A stretch of DNA of 64,000 nucleotides from Streptomyces avicenniae (lineage in GTDB: Bacteria > Actinomycetota > Actinomycetes > Streptomycetales > Streptomycetaceae), in NCBI RefSeq assembly GCF_000719135.1, contig NZ_JOEK01000007.1:208332-272331 (forward strand). Reading direction: 5' to 3'. A program made the translations under genes and the position numbers. This document shows, piece after piece, positions 35,306 through 44,400 of this stretch (positions within the stretch are counted from its first letter, which is position 1; each line of letters starts with the position of its first letter). Below the pieces are notes generated by a model. The model had not been told where the DNA came from. It worked only from the letters and a program-made list of their open reading frames with translations, and did not search any database.

Positions 35306-36139
35306 ATGACGACTGCAAGCCCGGTAGTGCGGCGGCGCCGACTCGGCCTCGAACTGAGGCGGCTGCGGGAGGCCGCCGACCTCAAGGGAGGCGAGGCATC
35401 GCGGGCCCTCAGCTGGTCACCCTCGAAGCTGTCCCGCATCGAGGCGGGCCGGACCGCCCCGGTGCCCTCCGACGTGACGCGGCTCCTCGACCTGTACGGC
35501 GTGCACGACCCGGAGCAGCGCGACAAGTTGGCGAAGCTGACGCGCGAGGCGCGGAAGAAGGGCTGGTGGCAGCTCTACAGCGACATCCCGTACTCCACGT
35601 ACATCGGCCTTGAGGCGGCAGCCGAGTCGATGCTGACCTTCGAGACCGTCATCCCCGGCCTGTTCCAGACCAGCCGGTACGCCGAAGAGATCAACCGGGC
35701 GACGGATCCCGGTCTCTCCGAAGAGGCTCTGGAGACGCGGCTGGACGTGCGGATGCAGCGGCAGGACGTACTCGACGGTCCGAGTCCGCTGATGATGCGA
35801 GCCGTTCTCGACGAGTCCGCGCTGCGCAGGCGCGTCGGTGGGGCCGAGGTGATGCGCGAACAGCTCGACCGGCTGCTGGAGTTGTCCTCGCTGCCGAACG
35901 TGCTGCTCCAGGTCATTCCCTTCTCGGCGGGCGCGCATCCTGGGACACTGGCAGGGCCGTTCATCGTCCTGCGGTTCCCGGACATGGAAGACAGCGACGT
36001 GGTGTACGTCGAGGCGAACAACGATCCGTACCCGGATGAGGCGCAGCGGTACACGCTGCTGTTCGATAACCTCAGAGGCAGCGCCGTCAGTGTCACGCAG
36101 ACGCAGGCGATGATCCGGAGCGTGAAGAAGGAACTATGA
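35306..36139 (+). CDS. XRE-family regulator with DUF5753
   Basis: The 277-residue protein has an N-terminal XRE helix-turn-helix (residues about 12-65; LRRLREAADLKGGEASRALS then SPSKLSRIEAGR) and a C-terminal DUF5753 domain (MLTFETVIPGLFQTSRYAEE to VYVEANND). In Streptomyces these proteins pair with DUF397 proteins and control development or antibiotic production, as WhiJ/BldB-type systems do. The stop overlaps the start of the DUF397 gene by four bases. The gene is divergent from the truncated ATP-binding gene. Confidence 0.92.
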   Translation: MTTASPVVRRRRLGLELRRLREAADLKGGEASRALSWSPSKLSRIEAGRTAPVPSDVTRLLDLYGVHDPEQRDKLAKLTREARKKGWWQLYSDIPYSTYIGLEAAAESMLTFETVIPGLFQTSRYAEEINRATDPGLSEEALETRLDVRMQRQDVLDGPSPLMMRAVLDESALRRRVGGAEVMREQLDRLLELSSLPNVLLQVIPFSAGAHPGTLAGPFIVLRFPDMEDSDVVYVEANNDPYPDEAQRYTLLFDNLRGSAVSVTQTQAMIRSVKKEL

Positions 36140-36339
36140 AGACGCAAGAGGCTGGGGACGCCGACCTCGCTCGCGCCGCTTGGCGCGCTCCGCGCCGGAG
36201 TCAGGCCAACGGGGCCTGCGTCGAGGTCGCGGACAACATCCCCGGCCTCGTCCCCGTGCGGGACAGCAAGAACCCCGGTCCCGTGATCATCGTTCCCGCA
36301 CACGCCTGGACGACGTTCACGGACCACCTCAAGCACTGA
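36136..36339 (+). CDS. DUF397 protein, copy 1
   Basis: The 67-residue protein has the DUF397 pattern AAWRAPRRSQANGACVEVAD followed by VPVRDSKNPGPVIIVPAHAW. It is thought to act with the adjacent XRE protein. It overlaps that gene by four bases and is followed by a strong terminator. Confidence 0.92.
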   Translation: MKTQEAGDADLARAAWRAPRRSQANGACVEVADNIPGLVPVRDSKNPGPVIIVPAHAWTTFTDHLKH

Positions 36340-36357
36340 GCGCGACAGTCACTCCGA

Positions 36358-36397
36358 AGCAGCCCCACCGACGCCGAACGCGGCGGGTGGGGCTGCT
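36358..36397 (+). terminator. Terminator after DUF397 copy 1
   Basis: A 12-bp perfect stem pairs 36358-36369 with 36386-36397, followed by TTCTTG. Its core GCCGAACGCGG recurs in altered form after copy 2. Confidence 0.75.
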
Positions 36398-36477
36398 TTC
36401 TTGTGCACGCTGCCCGGAACGCCCGACAATCAAGACAGCCCGGTGCATGCCGACACGGGCAGGGACGGAGGGCGGGC

Positions 36478-36675
36478 ATGAACACCCCTGACAATCACCT
36501 CCCCAACCAGCTCACTTGGCGCGCTCCACGCCGGAGTCAGGCCAATGGCGATTGCGTCGAGGTCACGGAAGGCATCCCCGGCGCCGTCCCCGTACGCGAC
36601 AGCAAGAACCCAGGCCCCGTGATCGTCATCCGCACACACGCCTGGACGACGTTCACCAACCACCTCAAGCGCTGA
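36478..36675 (+). CDS. DUF397 protein, copy 2
   Basis: The 65-residue protein is a close duplicate of copy 1: LTWRAPRRSQANGDCVEVTE and VPVRDSKNPGPVIVIRTHAW. ATG 36478 follows GGAGGG. The DNA is nearly identical over much of the gene, and the terminator is duplicated as well, so this is a recent tandem duplication. It has its own ribosome site and may be transcribed on its own past the first terminator. Confidence 0.9.
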   Translation: MNTPDNHLPNQLTWRAPRRSQANGDCVEVTEGIPGAVPVRDSKNPGPVIVIRTHAWTTFTNHLKR

Positions 36676-36684
36676 ACAGCGGAC

Positions 36685-36719
36685 AAGCCCCGCCCCCGGC
36701 GAACGCGGTGGCAGGGCTT
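36685..36719 (+). terminator. Terminator after DUF397 copy 2
   Basis: A 13-bp stem with two mismatches pairs 36685-36697 with 36707-36719. The GCGAACGCGGTGG core resembles that of the terminator after copy 1. Confidence 0.6.
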
Positions 36720-36751
36720 CCCGCTCACCCCCGCGGAGTGACGGGGCCGCG

Positions 36752-37153
36752 TCACGCGACCGCGGTGCCCTCCAGCTCGACCAGCTGCCCCGGGATCGCC
36801 AGGCGCGTCACGCCGAGCATCGTGGTGGTCGGCGCCACCCGCGCGGCGCCGAGGCGCCCCGCCAGCACGCCGTAGTGCTGGAAGAGCACGTCCACGTCGG
36901 TCGTGTAGACGTTGAGCCGGACCAGGTTCGCCAGCGACATCCCCGCCTGGTCGAGCACGGCCTCCAGGTTGTCGAGGCTCAGCGCCAGCTGCCCCGCCAT
37001 GTCGCCCTCGTGCCGTGGCTTGCCCTCGGCGTCCATCGCGGTCTGCCCCGAGACGAAGAGGGTCCGCGTGTGCCCGGAGACGACCTCACCCTGGTTGAAG
37101 CCCAACTCAGCCGACCACGCCACCGGGTTGATCGCCGTTCGTTCCATCGCCAC
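36752..37153 (-). CDS. RidA-family protein
   Basis: The 133-residue protein has the RidA/YjgF fold that deaminates reactive enamines or imines. Typical parts are VSGHTRTLFVSGQTAMDAEG, LSLDNLEAVLDQAGMSLANL and the C-terminal TRLAIPGQLVELEGTAVA. The arginine that usually binds the carboxylate in RidA (in the NVYTTD-to-end region) appears to be the R of GVTRLAIPG. A GTG at 37153 with GGAG five bases upstream is preferred to the ATG at 37147. It is divergent from a WYL regulator that may control it. Confidence 0.88.
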   Translation of the reverse strand: MAMERTAINPVAWSAELGFNQGEVVSGHTRTLFVSGQTAMDAEGKPRHEGDMAGQLALSLDNLEAVLDQAGMSLANLVRLNVYTTDVDVLFQHYGVLAGRLGAARVAPTTTMLGVTRLAIPGQLVELEGTAVA

Positions 37154-37291
37154 ATCACTCCATCGGATTCATCGGACATACGGACGCCCTCAGCTCGGCG
37201 AACACCGGCCTCGACGTCGGTGACGAGCCTCCCAATGAATCACGACACCCATCGTCACGTATTCCGATCGGGCTCCGGCTAGGGTTCTCGT

Positions 37292-38266
37292 ATGCGCGCC
37301 GACCGCCTGGTCTCGCTGGTGCTCCTGCTGCGCCAGCGCGGTCGGCTGACCGCGGAGACGCTGGCCCGCGAGCTTGAGGTGTCCACCCGCACCGTGCTGC
37401 GGGACATCGACGCGCTGTCCGCGGCGGGCATCCCCGTCTACGCGGAACGCGGCCGACACGGCGGCTTCGCGTTGCTGCCCGGCTTCAGGACCGAGCTGAC
37501 CGGGCTGAATCACGACGAGGCCCTTGCCCTGCTCACCGCGGGCTCGGGCCGCGGCGAGCTGGTGTTCGGCCTCGGCTCCGCCCTCGCCTCCGCCATGCGG
37601 AAGGTGGTGGACGCGCTTCCGGCCAGCCACCAGACCTCCGCGAGCGACGCCGCTCAGCGCTTCCTCATCGACCCGGAGACCGATCTCCTCTCCCGCAGGA
37701 CGGTGACCGAGGAGGTGCCCGGCTCCACCATGGTCGAGGTGCGGCGCGCGGTGCTCGCCGGGCACAAGCTGCGCCTCCACTACGCCGCCACGGGCCAGCC
37801 GCCGCGCTGGCGCACGGTGGACCCGATCGGTCTGGTCACCGTGCGCGACCGGGCCTATCTGTTGGCCACGCGCTCCGGCGAGGACCGCACCTACCGGCTG
37901 TCGCGCGTCCTGGCTGCCGAGGAGCTTCCCGAACCGGCCCAGCGCCCCGACCAGGTGGACCTGGACCGGATCTGGCGGGAACGCTCGGCGCGGTTCTTCG
38001 CGGGCGGCGACCACATGACCGTGCTGCTGCGGCTGAACCCGACGCGGCGGGAGGAGCTGCTGAACACCGCGCTGGCCGTCCGCGCGGAGGAGCCGGAGGC
38101 CGACGGCTGGCTGCGGCTCGACGTGACGTTCCAGGACCGGCGCCACGCCACCTGGGCGCTGTGGCAGCTCGGGACGGACGGGGAGGCGCTGGCCCCGCAG
38201 TCGCTGCGCGTCGCGCTGCGCGAGCGCGCCGCCGCCCTCGCCGCCCGCTACGCGGACCCGGCCTGA
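37292..38266 (+). CDS. DeoR/WYL-type transcriptional regulator
   Basis: The 324-residue protein has a winged helix (VSLVLLLRQRGRLTAETLAR then STRTVLRDIDALSAAGIPVY), a central helical linker and a WYL-type ligand domain (from RAVLAGHKLRLHYAAT). WYL proteins often bind nucleotides or nucleic-acid-derived ligands. TAGGGT at 37280-37285 is six bases before ATG, so the mRNA is probably leaderless. It is divergent from the ridA gene (138 bases between). Confidence 0.9.
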   Translation: MRADRLVSLVLLLRQRGRLTAETLARELEVSTRTVLRDIDALSAAGIPVYAERGRHGGFALLPGFRTELTGLNHDEALALLTAGSGRGELVFGLGSALASAMRKVVDALPASHQTSASDAAQRFLIDPETDLLSRRTVTEEVPGSTMVEVRRAVLAGHKLRLHYAATGQPPRWRTVDPIGLVTVRDRAYLLATRSGEDRTYRLSRVLAAEELPEPAQRPDQVDLDRIWRERSARFFAGGDHMTVLLRLNPTRREELLNTALAVRAEEPEADGWLRLDVTFQDRRHATWALWQLGTDGEALAPQSLRVALRERAAALAARYADPA

Positions 38267-38283
38267 CCGGCGCGCGGCCGGTC
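38265..38283. terminator. Short hairpin between convergent genes
   Basis: GACCGGC (38265-38271) pairs with GCCGGTC (38277-38283). It overlaps the stop of the WYL gene and lies eight bases before the M20 stop. Confidence 0.5.
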
Positions 38284-38291
38284 CGCACGGT

Positions 38292-39497
38292 TCAGCGCAG
38301 CAGCGTGAGCAGGGCGGTGTGGTGGACGGCCTGCACGGTGGGGACGCTGTCGGTGCGGAAGCGTTCGTCGGTGGCGTGCAGGCCGAGGTGGTCCACGCCG
38401 AATCCGGCCGTGGCGGGGATGCCGAGACCGGCGAGGTAGTTGCCGATGTTGGACGGTCCGGCGATCTTCGGCGCCAGGTGCCGCCGGTGGAGGCGGGCGG
38501 CGTCGAGCAGGGCGTGGCGCAGGGGCGCGTCGGGGGGCAGGGCGTAGGCGGGCCAGCGGGTGTGCGTGTGGACGTGGGTGGGCGGGGTGCCGGGCCAACT
38601 GCGGTCCACGCGGGCGGTGGTGGCGGCGAGCAGTTCGGCCGCGGCGGTGCCGTCGAACGTGGGGGTGGTGCGGATGTCGATGTGGAGCGTGCACAGGTCG
38701 GGGGTGACGGAGTAGCCCTCGCCGCCGGTGACGGCCGTGAAGGTCAGCTTCCCGGGCAGCGGGAAATCGGCCGAGGGGCCGGGGAGTTCGGCGGCGCCGA
38801 GTTCGCGGACGAGGTGGGCGGCCTTGTCGATGGCGCCCGGGGTGGTCCGTCTGCCGCCGGAGTGGGAGGAGACGCCGTGCACGCGGAGGCGTGAGCGGTG
38901 GACGCCTCGGCCGCCGATGACGAGGGCGTCGGCGCCGGGGTAGCCGATCATGACCCCGGCGACGTCGCGGGGGGCGCCCTGGCCCTCGAAGTAGCGTGTG
39001 GCGCCGCCGAATCCGCCGGTGTGCTCGTCCAGGTCGAACAGCAGGGTGAGGGTGCCGCGCAGCTGGTCGGCGTGGGTGGCGAGGCGGGCGGCGAGGTGGC
39101 AGAAGACGGCGACGGCGGCCTTGGAGTCGGAGCTGCCACGGCCCCACAGCCAGCCGTCCTCGATCAGGCCGGACGTGGGCGGGTGCGTCCAGGCGGCCTC
39201 GTCGCCGAAGGGCGCGGTGTCGAGGCAGGCGTCGAGGACGAGGCGCGGCCCGGGGCGCCCGCAGGGGACGTCGGCGGTGACGGCGACCGGCGCGCCGGTG
39301 GCGTCGCGCAGCACGGCGGGCGTCAGGCCGTGGGTGTTCATCCAGCCGGTGAGGGCCTCGATGACGGGCGCGTACGGGTCGATGCCCCCGCGGCTGGGGA
39401 TACGGACGAGGGTCTGGGTGAGCCGCAGGACGCTGTCGTGGTCCTCGGTCGCCCAGGCCAGGACGCGCGCGGGGTCGGGGTGCCGGGGGTGGCCCAC
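38292..39497 (-). CDS. M20-family metallopeptidase/deacylase
   Basis: The 401-residue protein has the M20 layout: a metal Asp in LVLDACLDTAPFGDE, the RGSSDSKAA motif with a bridging Asp, EH in LLFDLDEHTGGFGG, a lid domain inserted in the middle, and a final metal His in DHLGLHATDERF. It removes an N-terminal or acyl group from a peptide or amide. The GTG at 39497 is chosen because homology starts soon after; the ribosome site is weak. Confidence 0.87.
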   Translation of the reverse strand: MGHPRHPDPARVLAWATEDHDSVLRLTQTLVRIPSRGGIDPYAPVIEALTGWMNTHGLTPAVLRDATGAPVAVTADVPCGRPGPRLVLDACLDTAPFGDEAAWTHPPTSGLIEDGWLWGRGSSDSKAAVAVFCHLAARLATHADQLRGTLTLLFDLDEHTGGFGGATRYFEGQGAPRDVAGVMIGYPGADALVIGGRGVHRSRLRVHGVSSHSGGRRTTPGAIDKAAHLVRELGAAELPGPSADFPLPGKLTFTAVTGGEGYSVTPDLCTLHIDIRTTPTFDGTAAAELLAATTARVDRSWPGTPPTHVHTHTRWPAYALPPDAPLRHALLDAARLHRRHLAPKIAGPSNIGNYLAGLGIPATAGFGVDHLGLHATDERFRTDSVPTVQAVHHTALLTLLR

Positions 39498-39529
39498 GGG
39501 TCGGGTGTCCTGCCTTGCCTGGCCGGGCG

Positions 39530-40072
39530 TCAGCGGCGCGCGTGGCGGATCTTGAGGCGGCCGAAGCCCATCGTGCCGGTGATCCGGATCGTCGGACCGG
39601 CGGGGCCTGGGCGCGCCCGGGGCGTGTAACGGGAGTCCTTCCAGCCGGTGTTCAGGCCTTCGACGTCCACGACCGCGTCGCGCGGGACGGTGATCTTCGC
39701 CCTGCCGGTGCCGAGGTGCAGCTCGATGTGCACCACCGGGTGCTCGATGACGGCGCGGGACAGGTCCAGGCGGACGCGTCCGAACGCGGACTCGACCTTC
39801 ACGTGCCGGGGCACGCGCCACGCGCCGCGCCGTTCGATCCGCCCGCCGTACGCGGCGATGGTGGACGGTGCCTCGGGCACCTCGTCGGGGAGGGCGTCCA
39901 GGGCCGACGCCAGCTCGCCGCGCGTCGCTGCGGCGAGGGCCAGCCCGACGCGTTCGTCCATCTCCTCGTGGGTGAGGAGCCCTTCGGCGTACGCGTCCTG
40001 GAGGCGCCGGACGGCGGCGTCGCGGTCGGCGTCCCCGATCCGTCGCGTGGGCTGGTCCTGCGGGGTGGTCAC
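39530..40072 (-). CDS. DUF1707/LiaF-like protein
   Basis: The 180-residue protein has a DUF1707 domain at the N-terminus (RRIGDADRDAAVRRLQDAYA, GLLTHEEMDERVGLALAAAT) and a LiaF-like C-terminal beta region (ESAFGRVRLDLSRAVIEHPV, GTGRAKITVPRDAVVDVEGL). DUF1707 often joins to membrane or DNA-binding modules, but none is visible here. The role may be in envelope-stress signalling. It lies 32 bases before the M20 gene on the same strand. Confidence 0.87.
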   Translation of the reverse strand: MTTPQDQPTRRIGDADRDAAVRRLQDAYAEGLLTHEEMDERVGLALAAATRGELASALDALPDEVPEAPSTIAAYGGRIERRGAWRVPRHVKVESAFGRVRLDLSRAVIEHPVVHIELHLGTGRAKITVPRDAVVDVEGLNTGWKDSRYTPRARPGPAGPTIRITGTMGFGRLKIRHARR

Positions 40073-40199
40073 GCGTCCACCCTAGCCGCGCCCCCGCGAG
40101 GCGTCGCCCGTCCGGGTTTGACTTCCACCGCTGTTGAGGTCGCAGCCTGGGGCGCGGGGCCCGTCCGGGTCCCGAGCGGCGCAAGGATCGGGAGATTCG

Positions 40200-41039
40200 A
40201 TGATCGTCATCACCGGTGCGACGGGACACGTGGGGCACGCGCTGGCGGCGCAGCTCGCGGCAGAGGGCCACGCCGTGCGCGGCCTGACCCGCGACCCGGC
40301 GCGCGCGACGCTGCCCGCCGGGGTGGAGGCCGCCCCGGCGGACTTCTCCGGGCCCGCCGGGCTGAAGGCGGCGTTCGCCGGGGCCGACGCGCTCTTCCTC
40401 AACCTCGCCGGGGTCGGCGACGCGACCGAGGAGGTCGTGACGGCGGCGGTCCGAGCGGGCGTGACGCGCGTCGTGATGCTCTCCTCGGGCGCGGTCACCG
40501 ACGACGAGGCGGACGACCGGGGCGTGATCGCGACCTGGCACGTCGCGGCCGAGCGGACGGTGCGGGCGGCCGGGGTGGAGTGGACGATGCTGCGGCCGAA
40601 CATGTTCGCCGTCAACACCCTCGCGTACGCGGGGCAGATCCGCGCCGGGGACGAGGTCCGCGCCCCGCACGGCGACGCGGCGCAGGCGCCCGTCCACGAG
40701 CGGGACATCGCCGCCGTCGCCGTCCGCGCGCTGCTGGACGACGGGCACCACGGCCGTGCCCACCGCCTCACCGGCCCCGAGGCGGTCACGACGGCCGAGC
40801 AGGTCCTCACCATCGGGGCGGCGCTCGGCCGCCCGCTGCGCTTCACGGAGCTTTCCGGGCGCGAGGCCGCCGCGCTGTACGCGCACATGCCGCCGCAGGT
40901 CGTCGAGGAGATGCTGGACGCGCTCGGCGCGTCGGTCGGGACGCCGCCGGAGATCACGACGACCGTGCGGGACGTCACGGGCGTCCCGGCCAGGACGTTC
41001 GCGCAGTGGGCCGCCGACCACGTGGCCGACTTCCGCTGA
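40200..41039 (+). CDS. NmrA/NAD(P)-binding oxidoreductase-like protein
   Basis: The 279-residue protein has the Rossmann start MIVITGATGHVGHALAAQLA and is an atypical SDR of the NmrA/QOR2 kind, which either reduces quinones or senses redox state. ATG 40200 follows GGGAG. It sits divergent from the DUF1707 gene and 59 bases before the Trypco2 gene, but has no evident link to it. Confidence 0.87.
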   Translation: MIVITGATGHVGHALAAQLAAEGHAVRGLTRDPARATLPAGVEAAPADFSGPAGLKAAFAGADALFLNLAGVGDATEEVVTAAVRAGVTRVVMLSSGAVTDDEADDRGVIATWHVAAERTVRAAGVEWTMLRPNMFAVNTLAYAGQIRAGDEVRAPHGDAAQAPVHERDIAAVAVRALLDDGHHGRAHRLTGPEAVTTAEQVLTIGAALGRPLRFTELSGREAAALYAHMPPQVVEEMLDALGASVGTPPEITTTVRDVTGVPARTFAQWAADHVADFR

Positions 41040-41098
41040 AGGCCCGGCGCGCGGGGCCGTTGATACGCTCGCGGAACGACTCGGCGGCTGGGGGAAAC

Positions 41099-41407
41099 GT
41101 GATTCAACTGTCCGAACTGATCGCCCAGTTGCGGCGCGAGCTGGCCGACGCCGTGGCCGAGGGCGACGGCAAGCCCCTGCGGTTCGACATCGGTTCCGTC
41201 GAGCTGGAGGCGACGCTGACCGTGGACCGGGAGGCGACGGCGGACGGCAGGGTCCGCTTCTGGGTGGTCGAGACGGGCGGCGCCGCGCGCGCCGCGCACG
41301 GGGAGACCCAGCGCGTCACCCTCACCCTCCAGCCCCGCGTCCTCGGCCCCGACGGGGCCTACGACAGGGCGCTGATCGGCGGCGACTCCGTTGACGGCGA
41401 GCGCTGA
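41099..41407 (+). CDS. Trypco2-family protein
   Basis: The 102-residue protein matches the trypsin-co-occurring domain 2: VIQLSELIAQLRRELADAVA, GKPLRFDIGSVELEATLTVD, RVRFWVVETGG and TQRVTLTLQPRVL. In the NTP-dependent conflict systems described by Kaur, Iyer and Aravind, Trypco domains travel with trypsin-like proteases and STAND NTPases. The GTG start has GGGGGA upstream and -10-like TACGCT near 41064. It overlaps the trypsin/NB-ARC gene by 17 bases, exactly the expected partner. Confidence 0.92.
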   Translation: MIQLSELIAQLRRELADAVAEGDGKPLRFDIGSVELEATLTVDREATADGRVRFWVVETGGAARAAHGETQRVTLTLQPRVLGPDGAYDRALIGGDSVDGER

Positions 41408-44400
41408 CGGCGGGGGGAACGGCCTGGTCGCGGGGCGTGTCGCCGAGATCATCGCGCGGCGGGCGGGCGGCGGCTCTGCGCGGGGCTCCGGCTACCTGAT
41501 CGCGCCCGGCCGCGTCCTGACCGCCGCGCACGTCGTCCCGGAGGACGCGGCCGGGATCACGGTCCGGTTCGACGCCGACCTGCCGGGCGAACGGACGGCC
41601 GCCGCCGCCGTCGCCTGGCGGCACCGGGCGCTCGACATCGCCGTCCTCACGTACCGGCCCGCGGACGGGGCGGAGGACGGCGTGGCCCCGGCCGTCGTCG
41701 GACGGGTCGGCGAGTTCGACGGCGAAGTCCCGTTCTCCACGCTCGGATTCCCGCTGCTGTCGCTGCGCGAGGACGGCACGGGCGGCGGCCGGTACCGCGA
41801 CACGCATCAGCTCACCGCCACCTTCCTGCCGCTGTCCAACCGGCGCGAGGGCACGTTCGACCTGGCGGCCAGGCCCGTCGCGCAGGCCCTGGCGCGCGGC
41901 GGCTCCGCGTGGGAGGGCATGTCGGGCGCGCCCGTGTTCAGCCGCGGGCTGCTGATCGGCGTGGTCGTCGCGGCGCACCGCTCCCCCGGCGAGGAGCGCC
42001 TGACGGCGACCCGCATCGACCGCTGGGCCGACCGGTTGCGCGCCGAGCCGGAGGCGCTCGCCACGCTGGGCACCCACCTCGGCGCGGACCTCGCGCCCGG
42101 CCGACTGCCGGACGTACGCGGCCGGTTGGCCCGCACGCCCGCGACGCCCTCGCTGCCCGACGCCCTCGCCGACCCGCCGCCCCCGCCCGCCGTGTTCCGG
42201 TACCGGGACGCCGAACTGGCCGCCGTGCTGGACGCGTTGCGGCCCGGGGCGGCCCCGGTGCCGAGCGGTCGCGCGCTGGCGGTGACGGGCCCGGCCGGTG
42301 TCGGCAAGACGTCGCTGGCCGCACAGGCGGCGGCCGTGGCGCGGCGCGAGGGCTGGTTCCCCGGCGGATTCCTGTACGCCGACCTGCTCGGGCACCGCCC
42401 GCAAGGACCGGGAGCGCTGACGGCCGAGGCCATCCTGCGCACGCTGCTGCGGGCCCTGCTGCCGGGCACGGGCGGCGACGTGGAGCGGTACAACCTCAAC
42501 GGCCTGGCGGCCCTCTTCCGCGACGCGCTGCGCGAACGCGGCGACGCGCGCGGCCCCGTGCTCGTCCTGCTCGACAACGCGCCGCCCGACTTCCCCGCGG
42601 GCCTGTTCCTCCCCGGCGGCACCCGGCACCGGCTGCTGCTCACCGCGCGGACGGCACGCGACTGGTCCACGCTGCCGCTGCTGCGCCTCGGCCCGCTGGA
42701 GCGCGCGCAGTCCCGCGCCCTGCTCGCCGAGCTGCTGCGCGGCACCGGCGTGCCGCTTGAGGGCATCAGCGAAGGGGAGTTCGCCGAGATCGCCGCGCTG
42801 TGCGAGGACCTGCCGCTGGCGCTCGCCGTCGCCGCCGGGCGGCTGCGGGACGACACGGGGCACGGCGCCGGGCCGCTGCTCACCGTCCTGCGGGAGCCCG
42901 GGGGGCGGCTGGCCGAGCTGGACATGCGCGCGGTCTACGCGGCGACGTACGGCGCGCTGGACGAGCGGGACGCCCGGCTGTTCCGCCTGCTGGCCCTGCA
43001 TCCGGGCGGCGCGATCGACGGCTGGTCGGCCGCCGCGCTGCTCGGCGTGCCGGACGCGGCCGACGCGCTGCGCCGTCTGCACCGTGCCGAGCTGCTGCAA
43101 CGGACGGACGGCGAGGGCCGGTTCCGGCTGCACGACCTGCTGCGCGCGTACGCGGAGGAGCTTCTCGGCGGGACGCGGGAGGACGAACGCGCCGCGGCCC
43201 TCGACCGGCTGCTGACCCGCGCGGGCGAGCTGGCCGCGCGGGGCGACGCCGACTGGCTCACGCGGGAGGAGGGGACGCTGCTCGCGCTCCTCGGGACGGC
43301 GGCCGAGGCGGGCGCGACCGGCCATGTCGAGACGCTGGGGCCGCCGCTGGACGCGCATCTCACCCGGCGGGTGCGGCTGCGGGAGTCGGTCGTGGTGCTG
43401 CGCCACCTGATCGCCGCCGCGCAGCAGCGGGGCGAACGGCTGCGCGAGGCCGGGCTGTTCGTGGACCTGGCCGCGCGCTACCTCGACCTCGAACACCCCG
43501 CGTTCACCGTGCGCTGCCTCGACTCCGCGGGGGCGCTCTACCGGCGGGCGGGGTCGTTCCCGCTGCACACGCTGGAACTGCACGCCACGATCGCCTTCCG
43601 GTCGGAGGAGTGGGCCGGGGCCGTGACGAACTACCGGTGGGCCGCGCGGGAGGCGACGCAGCGCCGTGACGACGCGCGGCTGGTGAGCGCGCTCCTCGGG
43701 CTCGGCAGGAGTCACGCGGAACTGGACCAGCCCGCGGAGGCGCTGGACGCGTGGGAGCGCGCCGTGGCGGTCGCGGAGGGCTGCGGGGACCTGGGAGGGG
43801 CCTCGGAGGCGCTGGCCAGGTCGGCGCTGCTGTGGAGCGAGGTCGGCGACACCGAGCGGGCCGGGCCGCCGGCGCGCGCCGGGCTCGACCTGGCCAGGCG
43901 GTCGGGGGACGTGCGGCGCCTCGTGTACGCGCTCACGGCGGAGGCGTTCGTCTGCGCCGACGAGGGCGCGACGGCGCGGGTGGACGCGCTGCTGGACGAG
44001 GCGCTGGACCTGACGCGGTCCCACCCCATGCCGGACGAGCGGCTGGCGCTGCTGGACGCGCGGTACCAGCTGCTGCGCTTCCAGGAGCGCGCGGAGGAGG
44101 CCGACCGGGTGCGGGAGGAGTGGGCGGAGCTGCGCGCCGGGCTGGACGGCGGGCCGTCCGACGTCCCGGAGCCGCCGCCGGTCTCGCCCGCGCGGCTCGA
44201 CCGGCGCGCGCTGACGCGCGTCTTCGTCCTCCCCGGCCTGTGGACGGCCTGGTCGCTGGGCGTGACGGTGCTGTTCGTCGTGTCCGGGTACACCGGCAGG
44301 GCCGTCGCGTGGGGCTGCTACACGGCGGCGGTCGGCGCGCTGGCGTGGGCCAACCACCGCGACTGGAGCATGCCGCCGGGGAGTCCCGTGAAGCACCCGT

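Noticed and set aside
41322..44396. 1024-codon minus-strand open frame opposite the trypsin-NB-ARC gene
   Set aside because: It has low-complexity Arg/Gln/Val content and no motif; the plus strand carries the complete catalytic triad and P-loop.
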